A stretch of DNA of 35,912 nucleotides from an uncultured Planctomycetales bacterium (GTDB taxonomy: Bacteria > Planctomycetota > Planctomycetia > Pirellulales > Thermoguttaceae): positions 1 to 35,912 of the forward strand of contig CALARR010000295.1 in NCBI GenBank assembly GCA_937889015.1, given 5' to 3'. Position numbers and translations under genes: made by a program. The notes below the pieces were generated by a model. The model was not told where the DNA came from. It made no database searches and worked only from the letters and a program-made list of their open reading frames with translations. Positions 15,469 to 24,793 of this stretch are shown here, in pieces (position 1 is the first letter of the stretch; each line of letters begins with the position of its first letter).

Positions 15469-16572
15469 CTATGCCTCTGCATGCCCTACGGCGACCTGCG
15501 ATAGCCGGACACGCAAGTCCTGACACAGGGCGTCCAGTTCGGCCGCTTCGGGCGGCGGGCTGCCATGGTCGACGGTGTCGTTGCTCGCCACGCGATGGCA
15601 GGCGCGCCCGTCGTGCCAGTAGGTGCAGTTGCGGCCCGCACGCTTGGCCGCATACAGCGCTTGGTCGGCGCGCTTCGCGATCGCCGCCGGAGTTTCGCCG
15701 GGCTGAATCATGGCCAGACCGATGCTCACGGTCAGATGAGCTTCGGGCAGTTGCGGATCGATCACCGCCGCCGCCACGGCCCGGCGCGCCTTTTCGGCCA
15801 GCCGCTTGGCGTCTTCCAGATGGCTGCAACCGAGGATCACCGTGAGTTCCTCGCCGCCGATCCGCGAAGTGGCGCCCCAGCCGGCCAAAGTGTCGCGTAA
15901 TACCTCGCCCAACAAACACAGGGCCCGGTCGCCCACCGGATGCCCGAATCGATCGTTGAGCGTCTTGAAATGGTCCACGTCGATGGCCAGCAGACAGAAG
16001 CCGCGGCGGTTGGCCTGCCATTGCCCGACGTACTGCTTCAGCTCATCGTCAAAGGCCCGGCGGTTAGGCAGACCCGTCAAGGGATCCGTCAGAGCGGCCG
16101 CCAGGTGCATCTGGATCTGTTGCGACTGGCGCTGCAACTGCTTCTCGGCATCGCTCAGCCGGTGTTGCAGGCGTTCGTTGTGACGCATGATCCCGGCGGC
16201 CGTCTTCAGCGCTAAGTCGGCCAGTTGCCGATCCTCCGGCGCATCCAGAGCGCGCAGTTCCTGGTCTGCCTCGCGCAGCCGCGCCTGATGCTGATCGACA
16301 TCCTCGTGCACCGAGCCGGTCAGGCTGTCCAATTGCCGGGCCAACTGCTCCAAGTGGGCCGCTTCGCGGATCCGCGCCGCTTGACGATCGCGCAGCGGCC
16401 AGCAGCGGCCGATGAGCACCCCGGCGATCAGTTGCAGGGTCCCCAGGCCGACGATCAAGAGAATCAATCCCAGCGAGATCTCCATCACCACACCCGTCGT
16501 CGTTCGCTCACCGCCTCCCCCCGAACCACCGCCGCCCGTCTGGACAGCCGAACGGTTCAGGGACGGACTCAC
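15469..16572 (-). CDS. Membrane-anchored GGDEF-domain protein (probable diguanylate cyclase)
   Basis: 367 residues. A Gly/Ser-rich N-terminus is followed by one membrane segment (about residues 32-53, SLGLILLIVGLGTLQLIAGV), a coiled-coil-rich linker (about 65-155) and a GGDEF domain beginning DPLTGLPNRRAFDDEL. The active-site loop reads RIGGEELTV: GGEEL instead of GGEEF, with Glu residues kept. There is no RxxD inhibitory site at the usual position before it, so product feedback is not expected. The domain would make c-di-GMP from GTP. The GTG start at 16572 has GGAG a few nt upstream; a Met at residue 30 (16485) directly before the membrane segment is the alternative. A 30-residue tail follows the domain. 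Confidence 0.87.
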   Translation of the reverse strand: MSPSLNRSAVQTGGGGSGGGGERTTTGVVMEISLGLILLIVGLGTLQLIAGVLIGRCWPLRDRQAARIREAAHLEQLARQLDSLTGSVHEDVDQHQARLREADQELRALDAPEDRQLADLALKTAAGIMRHNERLQHRLSDAEKQLQRQSQQIQMHLAAALTDPLTGLPNRRAFDDELKQYVGQWQANRRGFCLLAIDVDHFKTLNDRFGHPVGDRALCLLGEVLRDTLAGWGATSRIGGEELTVILGCSHLEDAKRLAEKARRAVAAAVIDPQLPEAHLTVSIGLAMIQPGETPAAIAKRADQALYAAKRAGRNCTYWHDGRACHRVASNDTVDHGSPPPEAAELDALCQDLRVRLSQVAVGHAEA

Positions 16573-16865
16573 AAAATCTCCAAAAGAAGATTAGGGTAGT
16601 TTCCGGCGGCGCGTGGTGGTTTTTGCCGGCCCGGCCGGACAAATTCGCGGCAACTGGCCGTCACCCCCTCTTTCGGCGTGCATCGACCACAGAATCCAAG
16701 TTCACAGGGCCAAAGCATCCACCCAACATAGCGATGGCAAAACAGCCGAATGTGCCCCTGATTCGGACACATCCGGCTGATCCATGCAGAACTGTCCATC
16801 GGCCTCGGGCCGCTCATCCCGAGCATCTGCGGCCACGACATCTGCCATTTGGGCCAAGCCGTGTG

Positions 16866-18224
16866 CTAGACCACCTCGGGCACCACGTAGGGGGCGCGAT
16901 AGTTGCGCGTCAGCAACTGGTTGGCCTGCTCGTCGCCGATGAACTTCTCGGTCTTGGGGTCGAACTCCAAAGTCCGGCCGGTGGTATAGGCAATGTTCGC
17001 CAGATGCGCCATGCACGACGACAAATGGCCTTCAGCGATGTCGGCAGTCAGGTCGGTGTATTTCCGGTTGCGGATCGCGGCCACCCAATTCTGGAACTGG
17101 TCGAGATCCATCATCGGCGCGCCTTCCACCGAACCGCTGGGACCGGGCGTGCGCTTCGAGCCCAGGAATGTGTAGTAGCTCGAATAGTCGGGGAAGATCA
17201 TGTAGCCCTCGGTGCCCAGGAAGATCACGCCGACCACGTTGCGATGATCGACGAACGGGTACTCGATGCCCATGCCCGCCTCGGAGTTGGTGTACCAATC
17301 GCGCGTTTCGAAGGTGACCAACAGATCCTTGCCCGCGTACTGGCAGGCGAAAACCTGGTTGCCCGGCGTGTCGGCGTCGTCGTCGAGGTGAGACAGCCGT
17401 CCACCCATCGACTGTACGCGGTTGGGATGCGTGTCGATCTTCAGCCCCCAGCGCATGATGTCCAACTGGTGTACGCCCTGGTCGCCGATCTCGCCGTTGC
17501 CGTAGTTCTTGAAGAACCGCCAACGATGAGCCAGCACCTCGGCATAGGGCTCTTCCTGCGCGGGCCCCAGCCAGCGGTCCCAATTCATGGTCGGCGGCAC
17601 CGGCGCCGGCTTCTTGCGGCTGCCGGCCCGGGTCTTATACGCGATGCCTCGCGCCAGATACACCCGGCCAATCGCTCCGGCGTGCAGCTTCTCGATCCCT
17701 TCGCGGATCTTGGGGCTCGTGCGGCACTGTGTGCCGTGCTGCACGATCCGCTGATATTTGCGCGCCGCCTCGACCATCTTCCGGCCTTCGAAGATGTTGT
17801 GGCTGGCGGGCTTCTCCACGTATACGTCCTTGCCGGCCTGGCAGGCCCAGATCGTCTCCAAGGCGTGCCAGTGGTTGGGCGTGGCCAGGGCCACGGCGTC
17901 GATCGACTTGTCGTCCAGCAGTTTGCGGTAGTCGGGCTCGGCCGCCGGATTCTTGCCGGCCACCTTGCCGATCTGCTCCACGGCCTTTGCCAGCCGGGCC
18001 TCGTCGCAGTCGCACAGGGCGGCAATCTCCACGTTCTCTTTGGCCATCTCCAACAATGCGCCGCCGTGGCTGTTCCGACCTCGACCGCCCATCCCCACAA
18101 TCGCCACGCGCAGACGATTGTTGGCCGATTGCGCCGAACGCGCCATCGCCGGCACGGCCACGACGGATGCGGCGGCCAGAGTGGATGAAGTCCTAAGGAA
18201 GTCGCGACGAGTGCTGGTGTTCAT
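16866..18224 (-). CDS. Tat-exported Gfo/Idh/MocA family oxidoreductase (first of a pair)
   Basis: 452 residues. A twin-arginine signal (STRRDFLRTSSTLAAASVV) predicts export in folded form with its nucleotide cofactor. The NAD(P)-binding Rossmann fold starts RLRVAIVGMGGRGRNSHGG; the family motif EKP is present in DVYVEKPASHN, and NHWHALE and GDQGVHQLDIMRWGL lie in the substrate half. The C-terminal half is the typical alpha/beta sheet domain. Such secreted dehydrogenase-like proteins are strongly expanded in planctomycetes, and the individual substrates (usually sugars or cyclitols) are not predictable. It lies 149 nt downstream of a second gene of the same family on the same strand, so the two may be cotranscribed. 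Confidence 0.9.
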   Translation of the reverse strand: MNTSTRRDFLRTSSTLAAASVVAVPAMARSAQSANNRLRVAIVGMGGRGRNSHGGALLEMAKENVEIAALCDCDEARLAKAVEQIGKVAGKNPAAEPDYRKLLDDKSIDAVALATPNHWHALETIWACQAGKDVYVEKPASHNIFEGRKMVEAARKYQRIVQHGTQCRTSPKIREGIEKLHAGAIGRVYLARGIAYKTRAGSRKKPAPVPPTMNWDRWLGPAQEEPYAEVLAHRWRFFKNYGNGEIGDQGVHQLDIMRWGLKIDTHPNRVQSMGGRLSHLDDDADTPGNQVFACQYAGKDLLVTFETRDWYTNSEAGMGIEYPFVDHRNVVGVIFLGTEGYMIFPDYSSYYTFLGSKRTPGPSGSVEGAPMMDLDQFQNWVAAIRNRKYTDLTADIAEGHLSSCMAHLANIAYTTGRTLEFDPKTEKFIGDEQANQLLTRNYRAPYVVPEVV

Positions 18225-18373
18225 GGCGGGATCTGTGGAGTTGGGGAAGGAGCAGAAAACGGGCCCGCCGCAGGAGGCCGGCCCACACCGACGGCAACCC
18301 GGTTATTTTGGCACAATCTCCAGGGCATCACAACCGCCCCGCCGACACCCAACGGCATCCTCGCCTCTCGCCC

Positions 18374-19729
18374 CTACAAAAACCGATACTGCCCTGGCAG
18401 GGCGACCTCGGGCGTGGGCCAGGGGCCGAATTCGTATTTCTCCGGCCCGAGGCGCTTGGTCGACTGCATGGCCGCGTCCCACGGCACCGCTTTGCCGCTA
18501 TACGCCGCCTCGCGCCCGATGATCCCGGTCATCGTGCTCTCGGCCACGGCCTGCGCCTCGTTCAATGGCTGGCCCGCACGGATGCTGGCGATCAGGTCTT
18601 CGTGCTCCAGTTGGTAGGCGCTACGTTCTTTGCCACGGAATCGCCAGGCATCGCCTTTCTTGGGCGTAATCTGGTTCTTGCAGTTGCTCTCGCCCAAGGT
18701 GCCGACCACGGCCTCCTCGACTTTGCCGTCGCAACCGTTGATCTGGCGCGATTGGCTGAGCATGCGCACGCCGCCGGGATACTCGAACTCCACGGCGAAG
18801 TGGTCGAAAATATGGCCGTGTACGGACCGGGTGCGGACCTGGCGTCCGCCGAGGGCCGAAACCGCCCTGACGGGATGCGCGCCCAGGACCCAGTTCATGA
18901 TGTCCAGGTTATGCACATGCTGCTCGACAATGTGATCGCCGGAAAGCCAGGTGAAGTAGTTCCAGTTGCGGTACTGCCACTCCAGATCGCTCCAGCCGGG
19001 CTCGCGCTCGATGACCCAGATCTCGCCGCCGTTCCAATAGCAGCGTGCGTACACGATCTCGCCCAAGGCGCCTTCCTGAATCCGCTTGATCGTCTCCTGA
19101 TAGGTGCGCATGTGGCGGCGTTGCGTGCCGGCCACGATGCCCAGGTGCTTCTGCCGCGCCAACTGGCCCGCCTCGATCACGGTCTTCACGCCCGGCGCGT
19201 CCACGGCTACCGGTTTCTCCATGAACACATGTTTGCCGGCCTCGATGGCCGCTTTGAGATGCGCCGGCCGGAAGTGGGGCGGCGTGGCCAGGATGACGTA
19301 GTTCACCTCACCTACGGCCAGCAATTGCTGGTAGGCGTCGAAGCCGGTGAAAGTCATTTCCTTGGGCACCTGAATGCCCAACTTCTGCAATTGGACCTGG
19401 CATTTGTCCAGCCGCTCGGGGAACAGATCGGCCAGGGCCACAACCCTGATGTCCTTCTTCTGGATGGCCGCGTCAGCGGCGACGTCTTCCGTATGATAGC
19501 CGGCCTGGGGATAGATGACCTTGGTGGCCGCACCCAAGGCATCGAGCACGGCGCCGGTGCCGCGCCCGCCGCAGCCAATCAGACCAATCTTGATCTGCAT
19601 TCCGTCGCCCTCCGAGGAGGCGTGGACCATCGGCAACCGGCTGGCTGCTGCGGCTCCGGCCATGAACAACGAGGCCTGCTTGAAGAACTGGCGTCGCGAA
19701 GCGGGGGACGTTTCATGATGCTCGTGCAT
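18374..19729 (-). CDS. Tat-exported Gfo/Idh/MocA family oxidoreductase (second of a pair)
   Basis: 451 residues. Twin-arginine signal ASRRQFFKQASLFMAGAAAA, then Rossmann motif IKIGLIGCGGRGTGAV, and the EKP motif in HVFMEKPVAVDAPG. The region WLSGDHIVEQHVHNLDIMNW carries the conserved His/Asp residues of the family's active site. It is diverged from its downstream neighbour, so the pair is not a recent duplication; they may oxidise related sugars. ATG 19729 has GGAG about 8 nt upstream. Copy 2 of the 77-bp dispersed element lies just upstream (19782-19858). Confidence 0.9.
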   Translation of the reverse strand: MHEHHETSPASRRQFFKQASLFMAGAAAASRLPMVHASSEGDGMQIKIGLIGCGGRGTGAVLDALGAATKVIYPQAGYHTEDVAADAAIQKKDIRVVALADLFPERLDKCQVQLQKLGIQVPKEMTFTGFDAYQQLLAVGEVNYVILATPPHFRPAHLKAAIEAGKHVFMEKPVAVDAPGVKTVIEAGQLARQKHLGIVAGTQRRHMRTYQETIKRIQEGALGEIVYARCYWNGGEIWVIEREPGWSDLEWQYRNWNYFTWLSGDHIVEQHVHNLDIMNWVLGAHPVRAVSALGGRQVRTRSVHGHIFDHFAVEFEYPGGVRMLSQSRQINGCDGKVEEAVVGTLGESNCKNQITPKKGDAWRFRGKERSAYQLEHEDLIASIRAGQPLNEAQAVAESTMTGIIGREAAYSGKAVPWDAAMQSTKRLGPEKYEFGPWPTPEVALPGQYRFL

Positions 19730-19781
19730 CGTCGCTGCTCCATGAGGAATAGGGCGGACGTTGACTGCGCTAGCCTGCTTA

Positions 19782-19858
19782 GAACCTATCCCGGAACCAC
19801 CCCAGCCACCTCGGGCGGCCCTGCAAGACCGAACTGCCGACAGGTTTTCGGACCGGCT
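19782..19858 (+). repeat. Dispersed 77-bp intergenic element, copy 2
   Basis: Begins GAACCTATCCCGGAACCACC and ends TTTTCGGACCGGCT, the same length as copy 1. It is flanked on the left by GCTTA and on the right by CTCTTAG, resembling the GGCTCTAAG on both sides of copy 3. It lies in the 428-nt gap between the divergent oxidoreductase and sodA genes. Confidence 0.85.
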
Positions 19859-20020
19859 CTTAGTTTCTCCCGCGCCGCGAACCGCGTCTATTCAGAAACG
19901 CGCAACTAAGTTGCGATCTTGCGCAACCGGCAGCTAGGCCCGTAATCCCTCACCAGTCGCCACAGCGAGGCACCCGGCGGCCGAATTCGTCGAGAACTGG
20001 AAACGCACAAGCCGGAGCGC

Positions 20021-20048
20021 TTGCCCGCAAGGACCTGATTACTATAAT
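20021..20048 (+). promoter_or_regulatory. Candidate promoter of sodA
   Basis: TTGCCC (20021-20026), 16 nt, TATAAT (20043-20048); the -10 is a perfect consensus. It lies 109 nt upstream of the sodA ATG. Confidence 0.6.
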
Positions 20049-20157
20049 TTGACAACCGCGGCTGGCAATAATAGGCGTCTGCATGGTTCCACGAAGGGAA
20101 GCAGATGCCACCGGCCGTCGGGATGACAGTCAAACCCTCGCTCACCGGAGAGGAAAC

Positions 20158-20796
20158 ATGCAGTACAAATTGCCGGATCTGGGTTATGCCTACGACGCGC
20201 TGGAGCCCCACATCGACGCGCGCACCATGGAGATCCACCACACCAAGCACCACCAAGCGTATGTGACCAACCTGAATAAGGCCATTGAAGGCAAGGACTT
20301 AGGAAATCCGTCCATCGAGGATCTCCTGGCTGCCATCAACACCCTGCCCGAGGAGATCCGCACCGCAGTGCGTAATCACGGCGGCGGGCACGCCAACCAT
20401 TGCCTGTTCTGGAGCTTGATGGCCCATGTCGGCGGCGGCCAACCCAAGGGTGAACTGGCCGGCGCGATCGACAAGCACTTGGGCGGTTTCGACAAGTTTC
20501 GCGAGGCGTTCACCAAGGCCGCCCTGGGACGTTTCGGTAGCGGCTGGGCCTGGCTTAGCCTGGATCCGCAGCAGAGACTGGTGGTCGAGAGCACGTCCAA
20601 TCAGGACAGCCCCTACATGCACGGTCATACGCCCATCTTGGGCATCGACGTCTGGGAACACGCCTACTATCTCAAATATCAGAATCGCCGGGCCGACTAC
20701 ATCGATGCGTTCTACAACGTAATCCACTGGGATGCCGTGTCCGAACGATTCGAGCAGGCCGTCAAACAGAAACGGCCGCACGTGCTGCACACGTAG
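20158..20796 (+). CDS. sodA: Superoxide dismutase (Mn/Fe family, Mn-like)
   Basis: 212 residues. It disproportionates superoxide to H2O2 and O2. Metal ligands are His27 (MEIHHTKHHQAYV), the His in GGGHANHCLFW, and Asp and His in GIDVWEHAYYLKYQNRRADYI. GGGHANH together with DVWEHAYYLKYQNRR are features usual for Mn enzymes rather than strict Fe enzymes, but metal use cannot be settled from sequence. There is no signal peptide, so it is cytosolic. ATG 20158 has GAGAGGA just upstream, while the frame open to 20083 is not conserved. It has its own promoter candidate and a strong intrinsic terminator 67 nt after the stop, so it is a single-gene unit. Confidence 0.96.
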   Translation: MQYKLPDLGYAYDALEPHIDARTMEIHHTKHHQAYVTNLNKAIEGKDLGNPSIEDLLAAINTLPEEIRTAVRNHGGGHANHCLFWSLMAHVGGGQPKGELAGAIDKHLGGFDKFREAFTKAALGRFGSGWAWLSLDPQQRLVVESTSNQDSPYMHGHTPILGIDVWEHAYYLKYQNRRADYIDAFYNVIHWDAVSERFEQAVKQKRPHVLHT

Positions 20797-20862
20797 CGAC
20801 GACAACGGCGGGGCCTGCTTCGGCGTTGGCACGGGGTTCCGGACACGACAGCGAAGATGGGT

Positions 20863-20892
20863 AAAGGGCGGCGACTTGTGCCGCCCTTTTTT
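20863..20892 (+). terminator. Intrinsic terminator of sodA
   Basis: AAAGGGCGGC (20863-20872) pairs perfectly with GCCGCCCTTT (20880-20889) around a 7-nt loop, and the T-run continues to 20892. Confidence 0.93.
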
Positions 20893-20981
20893 CGTCTCGT
20901 TCGGGGGGATGTCGACATGCATTGGCGTCACAAAGATGGCTGTTTCCTGCCCTTCAGCTTTACGCAACCGGAAAATTGCCA

Positions 20982-21009
20982 TTGACCGGGGCAAGATGGG
21001 TTTTATAAT
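20982..21009 (+). promoter_or_regulatory. Candidate promoter of the low-complexity lipoprotein gene
   Basis: TTGACC (20982-20987), 16 nt, TATAAT (21004-21009): five of six and six of six consensus matches. The ATG is at 21254, giving a leader of about 240 nt (21010-21253) in which I see no recognisable riboswitch or gene; an AAAGGA (21238-21243) serves as ribosome-binding site. Confidence 0.7.
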
Positions 21010-21253
21010 CCGGCCCCAATTGCCGATAGGTAGGGACGGACTTTCCGCCGCGCGGAGACACCGGCGGGGGGCAGCGAGGGGCCCGATGGCCTAGCGTGCC
21101 CCGGATCGCTCGGTCCTGCCTGGCAGTTGTGTTGTTCCGATCGCACTTCTCTCGATGGTCCTCAGGGACGAGGACTTTGCTCTTCAAGGAGTTGACACGG
21201 AGGTCACGGCCGTCCGGCCGCCTTTCTGTCCGTTTTCAAAGGACGCCCCCACC

Positions 21254-22759
21254 ATGCGTATCTCGTTCTTGCGCTGCGCGTTTGCAGTGTTGATGATTGC
21301 CGGCCTGTCCGGCTGTAAGAGTGGCACAGGGACGACCGCATCGACGTGGGCGCCCACATGGAAGAACCCCTTCCAGACGGCTTCGGCCTCGCCCAATCAA
21401 CCGGTGAAGCCTTCGACTTCGGCCACCGCTTATCCCGCCGCCAGCGCAACCGGCGCGGGCATTGCCGCGGCCAACGCGCCGACCGGCACGGCCACCGCCA
21501 GCCAAACCAAGGCACCCACTCCGGGCGCCGCCGGCAGCCTGCCCGGCTACTCGCCCTCGGCCTCCGCGGCGACCGCCGGCGCGATCGGCTACAACGCTGG
21601 GGCCCCGAATAGCAGCAACGCGGCGATCTCTCCGCAGCGCGGCATGTACAATGTCCCGTCTACGGCCAGCAACACCGCGAACGATGTGCGGACGAGCGGA
21701 TACACGGTCCCGGGTTCCGCGACGGGTTATGCCATGGGCACCGCCACCGGCTACACGGCCCCCAGCAACGCCAGCGGTCCCAGCTACGGTGGCGGCAACG
21801 GCTATTCGCCCGCGGCGTCGGCGGCTTATGCTTCCGCCAGCAAGCCCGGTGGCCCGACCGGCTATCCGGTCAACGGCGCCGGCTCCTCGGCAAGCCCGAT
21901 GGGCAGCCCGTATTCCGGCGCCGCCACGACGCCCGCCTATGGCGCCACCGGCAGCAACCCTTACGCGGGCACCAATGGATACACGGCGGCCGCCGGTGCG
22001 ACCTCGCCTTATGGCGGCAAGCCGGCCGGAACGGTGGCCAACGCTTCGAGCACCATCCCGGCGGCCGGCGCGCCCAACGCGGCGACAGCCATGGCTAGCC
22101 GCACGGCCTCCCCCAGCTACGGAGCAGGCACGCCCGCCGCTCCCGGCGGCAACTTGGCCGCGGGCGGAACGTCCGCCAACAACGCGGCCGCCACCGGCTA
22201 TACGCCGGCCGGTTACAACGCCAGTGGCTACAATCCCAGCGCCTACAACCCGAGCACCGGTGTTGCCAGTGCACCCAGCGGCTATAACCCGGCGGCCACC
22301 GCAGCCAACAACTACGCGCCGGCCACCAATGGTTATACGCCAGCGGCCAACAGCTACACCCCGACGGCGAATGGCTACACGCCGGCGGCCAACAACTACA
22401 CCCCGGCGACCAATGGCTACACGCCGCCGCTGAACACAAGCAGTTCCGCGGTGGGTGGGACCGCCGCAGCCGACACTCCGTGGCGGCCGGGCAGCACCAG
22501 CGATTACCTGCCCAAGTCGCAGACTCCAGCGGCCGGCAGCACCGTGCCCAGCGCCTACCCGAACAAGACGGGAACGATCACCACCGGCAGCGGTGTCTTA
22601 CCCGTAAGCTATGCCCAGCCCAGCGTCACCGGCGCTGCCCCGACCACCGGGGCGGGCACCGCCAACAACAGCCTGCCTGGAGCGAGCGCCTCCGCGGCGG
22701 GCAGCATGCCCAGCCCCTCGGCGGGGACCACCGTCTCGCCATATAGCGCTTGGCGTTAG
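21254..22759 (+). CDS. Low-complexity lipoprotein with GYTP-type repeats
   Basis: 501 residues. A lipoprotein signal ends in lipobox LSGC with Cys21, so it should be lipid-anchored in the cell envelope. Almost the whole mature chain is Ala/Gly/Ser/Thr/Pro/Tyr/Asn with very few charged residues. A repeat zone near residues 310-395 alternates GYTPA, NNYTPA and NGYTPP units, about 8-10 residues each. The C-terminal part has a more ordered PWRPGSTSDYLPKS motif. I do not recognise a domain and no catalytic residues are visible. The composition suggests an extended surface or spacer protein. ATG 21254 starts the signal peptide; the frame is open upstream only by chance. It is single-gene, with a promoter and an intrinsic terminator of its own. 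Confidence 0.85.
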   Translation: MRISFLRCAFAVLMIAGLSGCKSGTGTTASTWAPTWKNPFQTASASPNQPVKPSTSATAYPAASATGAGIAAANAPTGTATASQTKAPTPGAAGSLPGYSPSASAATAGAIGYNAGAPNSSNAAISPQRGMYNVPSTASNTANDVRTSGYTVPGSATGYAMGTATGYTAPSNASGPSYGGGNGYSPAASAAYASASKPGGPTGYPVNGAGSSASPMGSPYSGAATTPAYGATGSNPYAGTNGYTAAAGATSPYGGKPAGTVANASSTIPAAGAPNAATAMASRTASPSYGAGTPAAPGGNLAAGGTSANNAAATGYTPAGYNASGYNPSAYNPSTGVASAPSGYNPAATAANNYAPATNGYTPAANSYTPTANGYTPAANNYTPATNGYTPPLNTSSSAVGGTAAADTPWRPGSTSDYLPKSQTPAAGSTVPSAYPNKTGTITTGSGVLPVSYAQPSVTGAAPTTGAGTANNSLPGASASAAGSMPSPSAGTTVSPYSAWR

Positions 22760-22788
22760 ACGGCTTAAGATGCTGAAACCAGCAACGA

Positions 22789-22818
22789 ACGGGGCGATGC
22801 CATTCGCCCCGTTTTTTT
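22789..22818 (+). terminator. Intrinsic terminator of the low-complexity lipoprotein gene
   Basis: ACGGGGCGA (22789-22797) pairs perfectly with TCGCCCCGT (22804-22812) around a 6-nt loop and is followed by a run of T to 22818. Confidence 0.95.
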
Positions 22819-22988
22819 GTGCGCCCAGATCGGGGAACACCGGGAAGAGACGCGTCGACGTTTGCAGGCCTTCGGAGCGCGGGCCGTATTGCGAATTGGT
22901 TAGTGCGTTATGGCGTCTCTTGCTCGGGTCGTACATCGGATATGATAGAAGGCGTGTAGCCAGGGGCGAAACCCCCGAGGAGGAACGC

Positions 22989-24743
22989 TTGTTCATCGGT
23001 CCGGTATTCACGCGAGAGGTGGCCATTGCGCCACGACGGGCGCGGCTGTACGTAGCCCGTTCGGTCTACTTGCTCGTCCTGCTGTTGTTGATCTGTACGG
23101 CCTGGCTCGTCCTGACGGGCACGCAGATGATTCAGCGTGTGGGCGAAATGGCGCAGTTCGGAGCGGTCTTATTTCAGCTCTTGGCGCCCCTGCAACTGAC
23201 CTTGGCCCTCTTCTTCTCCGCCCTGTTTGCCGCCAGCGCGGTGGCCGCCGAGAAGGACCGCCGCACCATGCTCCTGCTGTTGCTGACCAATCTGACCAAC
23301 TGCGAGGTCGTGCTGGGCAAACTCCTGGCCAGCCTGCTGACGGTGCTGATGCTCTGGCTGGCGACGATTCCACTGTTGATGATGCTGACCCTCTTCGGCG
23401 GAGTATCGTACGCCCAGATCGCTCGGGTCGCGGCGGTCACACTGGCCTCGGTCCTGGTTTGCGGAAGCCTGGGCTCGACGCTGGCCCTGTGGCGTGAGAA
23501 GACCTTTCAGGCGTTGGCCATGACCTTGCTGGTGCTGGTGTTGTGGTTGGGTGCCTGGGAAGCCGTGGCCCGAGGCCTCTTCGGGTCCAGTGTCGGGAGG
23601 CTGGACGCGTCTGCATGGGGCGCGGCCTTCAGTCCCTGGCAGGCCGTGCTCGACGCCATGCGTCCCCACATGCAGGCTGCCGCAGGCCTGGAGGCCTTGC
23701 GCCCGGTGGGCGGATTTCTCATCACGGCGGCAGCCTTTGTGGTCTCGCTCAATGCCCTGGCGGTGATCCAAGTCCGCCGGTGGAATACGACCCGCGAAGG
23801 ACGCCGAGCCGCGGCCCCGGACGAGGACCAGCCCCTCCTGGCCACTCGAAGCTCCGGGCCGGCCAAGGCGACACGCCACGTCTGGGACAACCCCGTCTTG
23901 TGGCGCGAGATGCGGACCTGGGCCTACGGGCGCAAGATCTTGATGGTGCGGCTGGTCTACCTCGTGCTCTTCGGCTTGGCCGCGGTGTACCTGCACCAGT
24001 TGGTTCAAGCCGGGCAAACGCTCGCGCGCAGCGACATCTCGTTGGCCCTGGCCCCGCTGTTCCTGCTGAGCCTGGTTCTGATCAACGCGCAGGCCGTGAC
24101 CTCCATGACCAGCGAGCGCGACACGCGCGCCTTGGATCTGCTGTTGGTGACGGACCTCACCCCGCGCGAAGTCGTGTTCGGCAAACTGGGTGGGGTCCTG
24201 TACAACACCAAGGAGATGGTGCTGTTGCCAGTGGTGCTGCTGGGCTATTTCTGGATGGTCGGCGGAATCCGCCTGGAGAATATGCTGTACGTGGTGGGGT
24301 GCCTGACGGTCTTGGATCTGTTCGTGGCCGTGCTGGGAATCCATGCCGGGATGGTCTACTTCAACTCGCGCAGCGCCGTGGGCACCAGCCTGGGAACCGT
24401 GTTCTTCCTGTTCGTGGGGGTGGCTGTGTGCATGCGGATGATGATGGCCTTCAGCGGATCGTTCCAGGCCCAGTTGCAGCCGTTCCTGGCGTTCATGATC
24501 GGGGGCGGGGTGGGCCTCTACCTGGCCTTGGGTGCCAGGAATCCCTCGACCGCTATCGGCGTGGCCTCGTTTGTGTGCCCCTTGGCCACCTTCTACGCCA
24601 TCACCAGCTATCTCCTGGACTTCACGCTGGCCGTGTTCCTGGTCACGGCCGTGACCTATGGTTTCACCACCGCGGCCATGCTCGTGCCGGCGATCTACGA
24701 GTTCGATGTGGCCACCGGCCGAACGACGATCGAGGAGCCGTGA
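22989..24743 (+). CDS. ABC-2 type transporter permease, two-module
   Basis: About 584 residues with roughly a dozen membrane segments in two similar modules. Each module has the ABC-2 pattern of a cytoplasmic segment, a paired helix and then a sequence of the type EKDRRTMLLLLLTNLTNCEVVLGKL (first) or SERDTRALDLLLVTDLTPREVVFGKL (second). These two internal segments are clearly alike, implying a fused or duplicated permease. No ATPase gene is in the window, so the partner must be encoded elsewhere. TTG 22989 is preferred as start: GAGGAGGAA lies 3 nt further upstream, and the frame before it is not protein-like. It is followed after 50 nt by two CNNM-type genes on the same strand, a likely operon. 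Substrate unknown. Confidence 0.82.
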   Translation: MFIGPVFTREVAIAPRRARLYVARSVYLLVLLLLICTAWLVLTGTQMIQRVGEMAQFGAVLFQLLAPLQLTLALFFSALFAASAVAAEKDRRTMLLLLLTNLTNCEVVLGKLLASLLTVLMLWLATIPLLMMLTLFGGVSYAQIARVAAVTLASVLVCGSLGSTLALWREKTFQALAMTLLVLVLWLGAWEAVARGLFGSSVGRLDASAWGAAFSPWQAVLDAMRPHMQAAAGLEALRPVGGFLITAAAFVVSLNALAVIQVRRWNTTREGRRAAAPDEDQPLLATRSSGPAKATRHVWDNPVLWREMRTWAYGRKILMVRLVYLVLFGLAAVYLHQLVQAGQTLARSDISLALAPLFLLSLVLINAQAVTSMTSERDTRALDLLLVTDLTPREVVFGKLGGVLYNTKEMVLLPVVLLGYFWMVGGIRLENMLYVVGCLTVLDLFVAVLGIHAGMVYFNSRSAVGTSLGTVFFLFVGVAVCMRMMMAFSGSFQAQLQPFLAFMIGGGVGLYLALGARNPSTAIGVASFVCPLATFYAITSYLLDFTLAVFLVTAVTYGFTTAAMLVPAIYEFDVATGRTTIEEP

Positions 24744-24793
24744 CAGGCCGAAGTCGCCTGTTCAACGCGGCGTATACAGGATAGACTGGTGAC

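Noticed and set aside
21010..21253. Riboswitch in the long leader of the low-complexity lipoprotein gene
   Set aside because: No known aptamer core or terminator/antiterminator pair could be recognised.
22190..22430. Minisatellite or CRISPR-like repeat
   Set aside because: The periodicity comes from codons of GYTPA/NNYTPA protein repeats in an intact frame.
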